Shown here: one piece after another, positions 25,168 to 33,579 of the stretch
Numbering within the stretch: position 1 is the stretch's first letter
Layout of the letters: each line of letters opens with the position of its first letter
DNA from: Salipiger marinus
GTDB taxonomy: Bacteria > Pseudomonadota > Alphaproteobacteria > Rhodobacterales > Rhodobacteraceae
Assembly: GCF_900100085.1 (NCBI RefSeq)
Contig: NZ_FNEJ01000013.1
Location: forward strand, 1 to 64,000
Direction: 5' to 3'
DNA length: 64,000 bases
Program-made: the position numbers and the translations under genes
Notes under the pieces: model-generated
Databases searched by the model: none
Told to the model about the DNA's origin: nothing
Seen by the model: the letters and a program-made list of their open reading frames with translations, nothing else

Positions 25168-28011
25168 ATGGCAAAGAAAATGCTCATCGACGCCACCCAC
25201 GCGGAGGAAACCCGCGTCGTGGTGGTGGACGGAAACAAGGTCGAGGAATTCGATTTTGAATCGGAGAACAAGCGGCAGCTGGCAGGGAACATCTACCTTG
25301 CCAAGGTGACGCGGGTCGAGCCGTCGCTGCAGGCGGCTTTTGTGGATTACGGCGGCAACCGCCACGGCTTCCTCGCCTTTTCGGAAATTCACCCGGATTA
25401 TTACCAGATCCCCGTGGCTGACCGTCAGGCGCTGATGGCCGAGGAGGCCGCCCTTGCCGCCGAGGCCGACGAGGAGGACGAGAAGTCCCGCTCCAAGCCG
25501 CAGCGTGGCCGCACCCGGCGTCCCGCCCGCAGCCGCAGCGCCGCCAAGGCCGAAAAGGCCGAGAGCGGCGACAAGACCGTGAGCGCCGAGGTCTCCGAGA
25601 CCATCAGCGGCATGGAGACCATCGATCTGGAGACGGATGAGGCCGAAGCCTCGGCATCGCTGTCGGACAGCGAGGGGCTGTCGCCCATGGAGACGGTGGC
25701 CGAGGCCCCCGTGGCCGAGCCGCTGGATGACAGCGACGAGGCGCCCGCCGCCGGTGAGGCGCGCGGACCGCAGGACGATGCCGAAGAGGACGAGGGCGAC
25801 GAGCCCCGCGCCGAGGACAGCATCGAATCCGTGGCCGATGATGACACCGAGGAAGACATCCGTCCGGCGCGCAAGCCGCGTCCGCGGAAGTACAAGATTC
25901 AGGAAGTCATCAAGGTCCGCCAGATCATGCTGGTGCAGGTGGTCAAGGAAGAGCGTGGCAACAAGGGTGCCGCACTCACCACCTATCTGTCGCTGGCCGG
26001 GCGCTACTGCGTGCTGATGCCCAACACCGCACGCGGCGGCGGCATTTCGCGCAAGATCACCGTGGCCGCCGACCGCGCCAAGCTCAAGGAGATCGCGCAG
26101 TCCATCGACGTGCCGCGCGGCGCGGGGCTGATCATCCGGACGGCAGGCGCCAAGCGCACCAAGACCGAGATCAAGCGCGATTACGAATATCTGCAGCGGC
26201 TCTGGGAGCAGATCCGCGAACTGACGCTGAAATCCATAGCACCTGCGAAGATCTATGAAGAGGGCGACCTCATCAAGCGGTCGATCCGCGATCTTTACAA
26301 CCGCGACATCGACGAGGTTCTGGTGGAAGGCGAGCGCGGCTACCGCATCGCCAAGGACTTCATGAAGATGATCATGCCGTCCCATGCCAAGAACGTGAAG
26401 CATTACGCCGAAGGCATGCCGCTGTTCGCGCGCCATCAGGTGGAAAGCTATCTGTCGGGCATGTTCAACCCGGTGGTGCAGCTGAAATCCGGCGGTTACA
26501 TCGTGATCGGCGTCACCGAGGCGCTGGTGGCGATCGACGTGAACTCCGGTCGCGCGACCAAGGAAGGCTCCATCGAGGAGACTGCGCTCAAGACCAACAT
26601 GGAGGCTGCCGAAGAGGTGGCGCGCCAGCTGCGTCTGCGCGATCTGGCCGGGCTTATCGTCATCGACTTCATCGACATGGAGGAGCGCAAGAACAACGCC
26701 TCTGTCGAGAAGAAGCTGAAGGACAAGCTGAAGACCGACCGCGCCCGCATTCAGGTGGGCCGGATTTCCGGCTTTGGCCTGCTGGAGATGAGCCGCCAGC
26801 GGCTGCGTCCCGGCATGATCGAGGCGACAACCCAGCCCTGCACCGTCTGTCACGGCACCGGGCTGATCCGGTCGGATGACAACATGGCGCTGAACATCCT
26901 GCGCCAGATCGAGGAAGAGGGCGTGCGCCGCCGCTCGCGTGAGGTGCTGGTGAAATGCCCGGTGGGCATCGCCAACTACTTGATGAACCAGAAGCGCGAA
27001 CATGTCGCCCAGATCGAGGCGCGTTACGGCATGGCCGTGCGCATCGAAGGCGACGTGCATCTTGTGTCGCCGGACTTCACCATGGAGAAGTTCAAGACCG
27101 CGACCCGTGCCGTGCCTGAGATGGTGACGCATGTGGTGTCGGTGGACACCACGCTGATGGATCAGGTCGACGAGGACGCGGCTGCCGAGGAAGAGGACGA
27201 GATCGAGGCGGAGGCCGAGGCCGACGTCGCGGCCCCGGCCGAGACCCAGCGCGCCGAACCGGCCGAAGGCGACGAGGACGGCAAGCCGAAGAAGCGGCGT
27301 CGGCGTCGGCGGCGGTCGCGCTCCAAGGGCCGGGAGACCGGATCCGAGGGTGATGACAGCGATGACGACAGCGACAGCGACGATTCCGACCGTGAGACGC
27401 CCGCGCAGCCGGTGACTGCCCCTGTGGACGCGGCCCCCGCCGAGGAGGCGCCCGCCGCCGCCGAGGCTGAGGCAGCGCCTGCCGAGACCGAGAAGCCGAA
27501 GCGGCGCACCCGTTCGCGCAGCCGCAAGAAGGTGGAGACGGTGACCGAGGAGGCGGCGGACGCGGCTCCCGAGGCGGCGCAGGCCGAAGCGCCCGCAGCG
27601 GCGGAAGTGGCGGAGCAGAGCCCGGTGATGACCGCGCTTCCCGACGAGCCGCCCGCGCCGATGCCGGTTGCCGAGCCCGAGGCCGAGGCGGCACCTGCCG
27701 CAGAGCCCGTGACGGCCGAGCCTGCCCCCGCGCCGCAGCCCGAAGTGGCGGCGGAGCCCGAGGCCGTTGAACCGGCACCTGCTGCCGAGCCTGCGCCTGT
27801 TGCAGAGCCCGAGCTGGCCGCAGAGCCTGCGCCTGTCGCGGAACCTGCACCTGCTGCGGAACCTGAAGCGGCAGCAGAGCCTGCGCCGGAGCCTGTGGCG
27901 GCTGAGGAGGGGTCTGACCCTGCGACTGCCGAAGACACCGAGGAGTCCGACGGCGACGGCTCGGAAGATGGCAAGCCCAAGCGGCGCGGCTGGTGGGCGA
28001 TGAGCCGCTGA
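25168..28011 (+). CDS. rne: Ribonuclease E
   Basis: Degradosome endonuclease of 947 residues from MAKKMLIDATHAEETRV; an in-frame GTG 15 bases earlier is less likely. The S1 domain (about 36-260) is split by an acidic and arginine-rich insert at about 100-238, usual for alphaproteobacteria. Catalytic-domain blocks VAIDVNSGRATKEG and LIVIDFIDMEER carry the metal-binding aspartates, and the zinc link is PCTVCHGTG near 557. The C-terminal third is disordered: an arginine-rich RRRRRRRSRSK patch for RNA binding, then degenerate AEPAP-type repeats, ending KRRGWWAMSR. Confidence 0.95.
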   Translation: MAKKMLIDATHAEETRVVVVDGNKVEEFDFESENKRQLAGNIYLAKVTRVEPSLQAAFVDYGGNRHGFLAFSEIHPDYYQIPVADRQALMAEEAALAAEADEEDEKSRSKPQRGRTRRPARSRSAAKAEKAESGDKTVSAEVSETISGMETIDLETDEAEASASLSDSEGLSPMETVAEAPVAEPLDDSDEAPAAGEARGPQDDAEEDEGDEPRAEDSIESVADDDTEEDIRPARKPRPRKYKIQEVIKVRQIMLVQVVKEERGNKGAALTTYLSLAGRYCVLMPNTARGGGISRKITVAADRAKLKEIAQSIDVPRGAGLIIRTAGAKRTKTEIKRDYEYLQRLWEQIRELTLKSIAPAKIYEEGDLIKRSIRDLYNRDIDEVLVEGERGYRIAKDFMKMIMPSHAKNVKHYAEGMPLFARHQVESYLSGMFNPVVQLKSGGYIVIGVTEALVAIDVNSGRATKEGSIEETALKTNMEAAEEVARQLRLRDLAGLIVIDFIDMEERKNNASVEKKLKDKLKTDRARIQVGRISGFGLLEMSRQRLRPGMIEATTQPCTVCHGTGLIRSDDNMALNILRQIEEEGVRRRSREVLVKCPVGIANYLMNQKREHVAQIEARYGMAVRIEGDVHLVSPDFTMEKFKTATRAVPEMVTHVVSVDTTLMDQVDEDAAAEEEDEIEAEAEADVAAPAETQRAEPAEGDEDGKPKKRRRRRRRSRSKGRETGSEGDDSDDDSDSDDSDRETPAQPVTAPVDAAPAEEAPAAAEAEAAPAETEKPKRRTRSRSRKKVETVTEEAADAAPEAAQAEAPAAAEVAEQSPVMTALPDEPPAPMPVAEPEAEAAPAAEPVTAEPAPAPQPEVAAEPEAVEPAPAAEPAPVAEPELAAEPAPVAEPAPAAEPEAAAEPAPEPVAAEEGSDPATAEDTEESDGDGSEDGKPKRRGWWAMSR

Positions 28012-28036
28012 GCCCCGGCATGATATGACGACCCTG

Positions 28037-28064
28037 CGCCCCGGCCCTGTGCCGGGGCGTTTTT
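28037..28064 (+). terminator. Intrinsic terminator of rne
   Basis: Stem CGCCCCGGC (28037-28045), loop CCTGT, GCCGGGGCG (28051-28059), then five T. It begins 26 bases past the rne stop. A textbook rho-independent terminator. Confidence 0.9.
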
Positions 28065-28144
28065 GCAGGCGGGGCAGGCGGCGGATACGGGGATGTGACC
28101 TTGCGCCGCGTGACGGCTGCGCCGGGATCGCCTAAAGGTCTGGC

Positions 28145-28897
28145 ATGTTTGGAATCGAGATCATCGACGCGAGTCTGTTGCCCGCCATGGCCGTGGCCCT
28201 GCTGGGGGGGGTGATTTCCTTTCTCAGCCCCTGCGTGCTGCCCATCGTGCCGCCCTATCTGGCCTTCATGTCCGGGGTCAGCCTGTCAGAGATGCAGGCG
28301 GGCGGGCGGGCGCGGCTGCGCGCCTTTGTCACCGCGCTGTTCTTTGTCATGGGGCTGTCGACGGTCTTTCTGATCCTTGGCTTCACCGCCTCGTGGTTGG
28401 GCATGTTCTTTCTGCAGAATCAGGTGCTGCTGGCGCGGATCTCGGGCGTGGTGGTGATCGTGTTCGGCCTGCATTTCCTGCATGTCTTCCGCATTCCGTT
28501 TCTGGACCGCGAGGCGCGGATCGACACGGGCGATGCGGGCGGATCGGCTTTTGGCGCCTATCTGCTGGGGCTGGCCTTCGCCTTTGGCTGGACGCCCTGC
28601 ATCGGGCCGCAGCTGGGGGCGATCCTGTCGCTGGCCGCCACCGAGGCTTCGGTGGCGCGCGGCACGCTGCTTCTGGGGGTTTACGCGCTGGGTCTGGGTC
28701 TGCCCTTCCTGCTGGCGGCGGTGTTCCTGAGCCGGGCCATGGGGCTGATGAACCGCATGAAGCGGCATATGGCCCTGATCGAGAAGGTCATGGGGCTGCT
28801 GCTGGTGGCGGTGGGACTGATGCTGCTGACCGGCGCCTTCACCTCCTTTTCCTTCTGGCTGCTGGAGACCTTTCCGGCGCTTGGCGAACTGGGCTGA
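28145..28897 (+). CDS. ccdA: Cytochrome c biogenesis protein CcdA (DsbD-type membrane domain)
   Basis: Inner-membrane thiol-disulfide transporter passing electrons from thioredoxin to periplasmic apocytochrome reductants. It has 250 residues and six membrane segments. The two redox cysteines are in FLSPCVLPIVPPY (helix 1) and GWTPCIGPQLGAI (helix 4), in the expected pseudo-symmetrical positions. It serves c-type cytochrome maturation, relevant for the two cytochromes at 2.4-3.8 kb. It has its own promoter region after the rne terminator. Confidence 0.93.
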   Translation: MFGIEIIDASLLPAMAVALLGGVISFLSPCVLPIVPPYLAFMSGVSLSEMQAGGRARLRAFVTALFFVMGLSTVFLILGFTASWLGMFFLQNQVLLARISGVVVIVFGLHFLHVFRIPFLDREARIDTGDAGGSAFGAYLLGLAFAFGWTPCIGPQLGAILSLAATEASVARGTLLLGVYALGLGLPFLLAAVFLSRAMGLMNRMKRHMALIEKVMGLLLVAVGLMLLTGAFTSFSFWLLETFPALGELG

Positions 28898-28907
28898 GGC
28901 GCAGGCC

Positions 28908-28950
28908 GGGGCTCTCCCCCGGACCCCGGGATATTTCTGGTCAGAAGAAG
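28908..28950 (+). repeat. Dispersed modular palindromic repeat, copy 3
   Basis: Slightly shortened head GGGGCTCTCCCCC (28908-28920), 3-base linker, CCCCGGGATATTT (28924-28936), then a tail with GGTCAGAAGAAG (28939-28950). It lies 11 bases past the ccdA stop in sense orientation and just before the bidirectional terminator. Confidence 0.8.
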
Positions 28951-28961
28951 CACAGGCACAA

Positions 28962-28994
28962 AAAGGCCCGGGCGCGCGCGGCGGCCGGGCCTTT
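28962..28994. terminator. Bidirectional terminator between ccdA and aldolase genes
   Basis: Stem AAAGGCCCGG (28962-28971) with CCGGGCCTTT (28985-28994), 13-base loop. A-rich on one side and T-rich on the other, so it can stop transcription from both convergent genes. Confidence 0.8.
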
Positions 28995-29020
28995 GTCGTG
29001 TTTTGGGGCTGTTCAGCGGG

Positions 29021-29926
29021 TCAGAGCGAGGCCTGATAGATCTTGTCGATATTGCCGCCAAGCGCTGCGTTGAACTCTGCATCCGACTGCTGGCGGAACA
29101 GGCCTTCGGCCAGCGCGCGGCTGAAGGAGGCGATCATCCGGGGCTGACGCGCCAGCTTTTCGCAGGCATCGGCAGTGGAATAGCCGCCCGACAGCGCCAC
29201 GACGCGCACCACGCGCGGGTGATCGGCAAGGCTGTCGTAAAGCCCGTCTTCGCTGGGGATGGTGAGCTTCAGCATCACGTCGCAGCCTTCGGGCAGGGCG
29301 TCGAGCGCGGTGGCGATTTCCGCCTTCAGCAGCGCTTCGGCTTCGGATTTGCTGGCGGAGTGGATGTCCACCTCCGGTTCGATGATCGGCACCAGACCGG
29401 CGGCGATCACCTGATGTGCCACCTCGAACTGCTGGGCGACCACGGCCTTGATGCCGTCGGCATTCGCTTCGTGGATCACCGAGCGTTCCTTGGTGCCGAA
29501 GATGCCGAAGGTGCCTGCGGCCTCGGCCAGCAGCGCGTCAAGACCGGGCATCGGCTTCATCAGCTGCACGCCATCAGCCTTGTCTTCCAGACCCTTGTCG
29601 ATTTTCAGGAAGGGCACGACGCCGCGCTTTTCCCACATGTACTGCGCCGAGGGGATGCCCTCGATCTCGGCCCGCATGGTGCGTTCGAACAGGATCGCGC
29701 CCAGCACCTTGGCGGAGGTGAAGTCAGGCGCGGTGATGATGCGGCTGCGCATCTTGTGGATCTCGCCATACATCTCGGCTTCGCCGGAATAGTCGCTTTC
29801 CTCGACGCCATAGAGCCGCAGCGCCTTGGGCGTGGACCCGCCCGACTGGTCGAGCGCCGCGATGAAACCTTTGCCGGTCGCCATCTGCTGCTTCTGCTGC
29901 GCAAACGTGGCCTTGTCCTGTGCCAT
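29021..29926 (-). CDS. fba: Class I fructose-bisphosphate aldolase
   Basis: Schiff-base aldolase interconverting fructose-1,6-bisphosphate and the triose phosphates in gluconeogenesis/glycolysis. It has 301 residues from MAQDKATFAQQKQQM. Family blocks GFIAALDQSGGSTPKAL, LFERTMR, VVPFLKIDKGL and LVPIIEPEVDIH are clear. The ATG at 29926 follows AAAGGACTCC. A LacI-type half-palindrome lies about 80-95 bases upstream, suggesting carbon-source control. Confidence 0.93.
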   Translation of the reverse strand: MAQDKATFAQQKQQMATGKGFIAALDQSGGSTPKALRLYGVEESDYSGEAEMYGEIHKMRSRIITAPDFTSAKVLGAILFERTMRAEIEGIPSAQYMWEKRGVVPFLKIDKGLEDKADGVQLMKPMPGLDALLAEAAGTFGIFGTKERSVIHEANADGIKAVVAQQFEVAHQVIAAGLVPIIEPEVDIHSASKSEAEALLKAEIATALDALPEGCDVMLKLTIPSEDGLYDSLADHPRVVRVVALSGGYSTADACEKLARQPRMIASFSRALAEGLFRQQSDAEFNAALGGNIDKIYQASL

Positions 29927-30006
29927 GAGGAGTCCTTTTCCCATGCGGTGATCGTTCGCCTGAGGGATAGAGCAATCATGACGCGATGGGTAGATGGCGG
30001 AATCGC

Positions 30007-30033
30007 GTTTAACGCTAACGTCCGGCGCTAACG
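30007..30033. promoter_or_regulatory. LacI-type operator-like site upstream of the aldolase gene
   Basis: GTTTAACGCTAACG (30007-30020) contains a CG-centred palindrome TTAACG/CTAA of LacI-family style; a second GCGCTAACG half lies at 30025-30033. A closely related GTTTACGCTAACG precedes the DAHP synthase gene. A LacI-family regulator of central carbon metabolism (CceR of R. sphaeroides) is a candidate, but I cannot confirm its motif. Confidence 0.4.
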
Positions 30034-31380
30034 GCGATCGATGCGCAGCCAGATGCCGTCGCGGGCGCGCACGGTCAGGAAGGCCACCGGATCCGGGGTC
30101 CGCTCTGGCACCACGCCAAGCCGCAGATCGCGCAGGATGGCCGCCAGCAGCAGCACGCCTTCGGCCATGGCGAAGCTGGCGCCGGTGCAGACGCGCGGCC
30201 CGGCGGAGAAGGGCATATAGGCGGCGCGGGCCGAGGCGCGCCCGGCTTCGGTCTGCCAGCGCGCCGGATCGAAGCTGTCGGGATCGGACCAGAGCCGGTC
30301 ATGCCGGTGCTGGTGCCACGGGCTGAGCACGACCTGCGCGCCGGGCCGGACGGCGCGGCCGCGAAAGCTTTCCGGCTGTGCCGCCTCGCGCACCATCATC
30401 GGCACCGGCGGGTAAAGCCGCAGCGTCTCGCGGAAGACATCGCGGGTCAGGCGCAGTTTCGACAGATCGGCCATGCCGGGGCGGTCGGGCAGGGCGCGCG
30501 CCTCGGCGGCAAGCTTCTCTTGCCAGTCGGGATGGGCGGCGAGCAGCCACAGCGCCCATGCCAGCGCCGAGGCGGAGGTTTCGTGCCCGGCCAGAAAGAA
30601 GATCGCCACCTGATCGACCATTTCGGCGGTGGTGAAGCGCTGTCCGGTCTCCGGATCGGCGGTGGTCATGATCTTGGTGGCCAGATCCTGCGGCGCGGTG
30701 CCCGTGGCGATCTGGTCCTGCCGCCTTGTGGTCAGGTCAGTGATCAGCGTGCGGATCCGCGCGGCGGAGGTGCGGGTGCCGCGCCGGTGCAGCCGGGGCA
30801 TCCAGCGTGGCAGCGGCAGGAAGGCGGCAAGGTTCAGCAGCGGCTGGCTGCGCTGATAGGCGCGGAATTCGTGAAAGACCTGCTGCGCCAGCGCATCCTC
30901 GATCGGCAGGGAAAACAGCGTGCGGAAGATCACATCGGCGGCGGCATGGCTGGTCTGTTCCTCCACCTCGATCGTGGATCCGCCATGGGCGGTCAGCCGG
31001 TCGCGGGCGGCGCAGGCGGCGTCCCACATGGCGGGCAGGCTGTCGCGCAGCCGTCCGCCTTCGAAGGCGGGGTCGATGATGCGGCGCTGGCGGGCCCAGA
31101 CCTCGCCATTGGTCAGGAACACCGAATTGCCCAGCAGCGGGCGCAGGCCTTCGGCGATCCGGCTCGATTTGGGAAAATCGCGGGGGCGGTCCTTCAGCAC
31201 CAGCTGCACCAGCGCCGGATCGTTGACCAGATAGGAGCGGAAGAAGGGCGTGCGGAATTCGGCCATCCACGCGCGGTAAAGCCGCTGCGGCTGCGCCGAG
31301 AGCAGATCCTGCCGGAAAAGCTTCATGTAGCGCCAGAGCGACACGCGGTCCGGGCGGGGCTTGGGCTTGGGCGGGATCAT
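30028..31380 (-). CDS. Cytochrome P450
   Basis: Soluble bacterial P450 of 450 residues. The I-helix oxygen-binding motif is AGHETSA (264-270), ExxR is ETLR (318-321), and the heme-thiolate loop FSAGPRVCTGASFA has Cys398 as ligand. The N-terminus is proline-rich without a membrane anchor. The substrate is unknown; the pattern resembles CYP families acting on fatty acids or terpenoids, and no ferredoxin gene is near. The start at 31380 overlaps the hydrolase stop (ATGA), so both are expressed together. Confidence 0.9.
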   Translation of the reverse strand: MIPPKPKPRPDRVSLWRYMKLFRQDLLSAQPQRLYRAWMAEFRTPFFRSYLVNDPALVQLVLKDRPRDFPKSSRIAEGLRPLLGNSVFLTNGEVWARQRRIIDPAFEGGRLRDSLPAMWDAACAARDRLTAHGGSTIEVEEQTSHAAADVIFRTLFSLPIEDALAQQVFHEFRAYQRSQPLLNLAAFLPLPRWMPRLHRRGTRTSAARIRTLITDLTTRRQDQIATGTAPQDLATKIMTTADPETGQRFTTAEMVDQVAIFFLAGHETSASALAWALWLLAAHPDWQEKLAAEARALPDRPGMADLSKLRLTRDVFRETLRLYPPVPMMVREAAQPESFRGRAVRPGAQVVLSPWHQHRHDRLWSDPDSFDPARWQTEAGRASARAAYMPFSAGPRVCTGASFAMAEGVLLLAAILRDLRLGVVPERTPDPVAFLTVRARDGIWLRIDRR

Positions 31381-32606
31381 GCGGCGGTGGCGGTGAAGCG
31401 GTTGACCGGGGTTTCGATCCGGCTGGCCGAGGGCGGGCGCTGCGCGTAGCGGGCGGCCAGCGACAGCGGGCCTGCGGTGATGCGGAAGTAATCGTAATCC
31501 AGCGGCCGGTCGAAGGCGCAGAGATACTGGAAATGCAGCCGGAAGAAGCGCCAGCGCAGCGCCTTCCACCGTTCGGGGCTGAGGCTGCGGGTGAACTGCG
31601 CCGAAAACACCAGCGGCCAGCGTTTGCCGGGTGGGGCCACACCCGACACGGCCACCGGATCGCAGAGCGCGAAGGCGCAGCCATCGCCGGGGGCGGTGAC
31701 ATCGATCCATGTCAGATCGGGCCGGGTGCTGAGAAAGGCCAGATCGGCGCGCAGCCGGTGCGCGTCGCGCAGGAAGGACACCATGGGCACCACCTGCCCG
31801 AGGCTGAGAAAGGCAAGCCTTGGGCCATGGGCGGGCGGGGGTGTCTGCCGCAGCAGATCGGCAAGGATCGACACCGCCAGATGCGCGCCGGAGGAATGGC
31901 CGACCACCAGCACCTCGTCCACGTCGCTGGCCAGCGCCGCCGCGATGGTGGCGCGGAACTCGGCCATGCGCGCCTCAAGCTCGGGCGGGTTGGCGCCGCG
32001 ATGGCGCGCGGAATAGGCGTAATCATGCATCAGGTAATAGGCGAAGAAGCGGTTGTCATGGGTCTGACACCAGCGCAGCACGGCCCAGAGGGTGGCAAGC
32101 CCCAGCCCGGCCCCCAGCAGATCGGCGCCCCAGCCCAGCCATGGCCGCGCCAGCCCCGCCAGCAGCAGCACGCCCCAGCCCGCCAGCACCGCCACGGCCA
32201 GCTGCGCCAGCAGCATCGCCACCGGATAGAGCGCCGCGATCACCGGCCCCTTGCGCAGCCGCATCAGCCGGAAGAGCGCGCCGGTGCCGATATATTCCCA
32301 CGCGGTGCGCAGAAGCTGCAGATAGGTGGCGGGGATGGATCCGGACATGCTGTCGCGCACGATGTCGGACCAGACCAGCACCTCGATCTCGGCTTCGGTC
32401 TGCGCGCCCTCCATCACCGTCTGCACCTGCCAGCCATAGGGGCCGCGCGTGGTCTTGGGCTTCAGCGTCAGGGCATAACCCGACACGGCCGCCTGTGCCG
32501 CGCCTTCCTTGCGGTAAAGCTCGCGGTAGCGGCGCGGATGGATCGGGTCATAGCCGGGGATGTAGACCACCCGCCGCCGCCGCACGTCCTGCTCTGTCGC
32601 GTCCAT
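31377..32606 (-). CDS. Membrane-linked alpha/beta hydrolase-like protein
   Basis: A 409-residue protein with a nucleophile elbow GHSSG (236-240, Ser238) in VLVVGHSSGAHLAVSILAD. Two hydrophobic helices at about 120-150 and 155-178 split the N-terminal region from the hydrolase core. The N-terminus VVYIPGYDPIHPRRYREL looks like the first strand of the hydrolase fold, so the membrane pair is an insertion. Coupled to the P450 gene downstream; a lipid or ester substrate shared with the P450 is inferred. Divergent from cobA. Confidence 0.7.
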   Translation of the reverse strand: MDATEQDVRRRRVVYIPGYDPIHPRRYRELYRKEGAAQAAVSGYALTLKPKTTRGPYGWQVQTVMEGAQTEAEIEVLVWSDIVRDSMSGSIPATYLQLLRTAWEYIGTGALFRLMRLRKGPVIAALYPVAMLLAQLAVAVLAGWGVLLLAGLARPWLGWGADLLGAGLGLATLWAVLRWCQTHDNRFFAYYLMHDYAYSARHRGANPPELEARMAEFRATIAAALASDVDEVLVVGHSSGAHLAVSILADLLRQTPPPAHGPRLAFLSLGQVVPMVSFLRDAHRLRADLAFLSTRPDLTWIDVTAPGDGCAFALCDPVAVSGVAPPGKRWPLVFSAQFTRSLSPERWKALRWRFFRLHFQYLCAFDRPLDYDYFRITAGPLSLAARYAQRPPSASRIETPVNRFTATAA

Positions 32607-32772
32607 TGTCTGCCCTCTTGCCTTATCCTTGGCCTTAACCCTGTTTGAGGGCAAGACTGTGGCGACCGTCTGGCGGGACTGGCTCTTGCGCCGCCTCCGC
32701 GCCGGGCTTAGCAGGGGGAACACCGCCGCGCCTGCCGCGTGGCATTCTGTCCCATCCGATGACGGGGGCCGC

Positions 32773-33501
32773 ATGACCGGGTTCGTCAGTTTCGTGTCCA
32801 GCGGACCGGGAGATCCCGATCTGCTGACCGTCCGGGCGCTGAAGCGCCTGCAGCAGGCCGAGGCCGTGCTTTACGACGATCTGGCCTCTGGCCCGATCCT
32901 CGATCTGGCCCATCCGCAGGCGGAGATGATCGCCGTGGGCAAGCGCGCGGGCTGTCCCTCGCCCAAGCAGGAAGAGGTCAGCCGCCGTCTGGTGGAGCAG
33001 GCCGGGATGGGGCGGCGTGTGGTGCGGCTCAAATCCGGGGATGCGGGCGTCTTTGGCCGTCTGGAGGAGGAGATCGCCGCCGTCACCGCAGCGGGTCTGC
33101 CCTTCGAAGTGGTGCCCGGCGTCACCTCCGCCGCTGCTGCTGCTGCTGCTGCGTCCATCCCGCTGACCCGGCGGCTGACCGCGCGGCGGCTGCAGTTCGT
33201 CACCGGCCATGACGTGACCGGCGCGCTGCCCGAGGCGATGAACCTTGCGGCCCTTGCCGATCCCGAAGCGGTGACGGCGGTCTATATGGGGCGGCGCACC
33301 TTTGCGGCGCTTGCCGCCCGGCTGATCGCGGCGGGGCTGCCGCCTGACACGCCCGCGCTGATGGCCGAAGAGGTGTCGAAGCCCGGCCAGCGCTTTGTCT
33401 CCGCCACCGTGGCGGATCTGGCCGAGGCGCTGCGCGAGGCGCCGTCGCGCGCGGTGGTGATGATCCTTTACGGCGCGCTGGCAGAGCCGCGCCTGCCCTG
33501 A
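32773..33501 (+). CDS. cobA: Uroporphyrinogen-III C-methyltransferase
   Basis: SUMT makes precorrin-2 from uroporphyrinogen III using two SAM, the branch to cobalamin and siroheme. It has 242 residues, single-domain CobA type. It begins MTGFVSFVSSGPGDPDLLT; YDDLAS, GDAGVFGRLEEE and VVPGVTSA are the family blocks. The region equivalent to ALAAPAYAG is replaced by eight alanines encoded largely by a (GCT)6 run, but the length is conserved. No other cobalamin gene is adjacent. Confidence 0.92.
   Translation: MTGFVSFVSSGPGDPDLLTVRALKRLQQAEAVLYDDLASGPILDLAHPQAEMIAVGKRAGCPSPKQEEVSRRLVEQAGMGRRVVRLKSGDAGVFGRLEEEIAAVTAAGLPFEVVPGVTSAAAAAAAASIPLTRRLTARRLQFVTGHDVTGALPEAMNLAALADPEAVTAVYMGRRTFAALAARLIAAGLPPDTPALMAEEVSKPGQRFVSATVADLAEALREAPSRAVVMILYGALAEPRLP
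33133..33150 (+). repeat. (GCT)6 trinucleotide repeat inside cobA
   Basis: Six consecutive GCT alanine codons, flanked by GCC and GCG, encode an eight-alanine tract right after the conserved GVTS motif. GCT is otherwise a minor alanine codon in these genes, so the run looks like replication slippage. Confidence 0.9.
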
Positions 33502-33579
33502 GCGGCTGCGACCTTTGTCGGTGCGGCGCTGGCCCGCGCGACGCGGCAGAGTGGTGCGAGGCAGGGGAAAGGATCGCGG

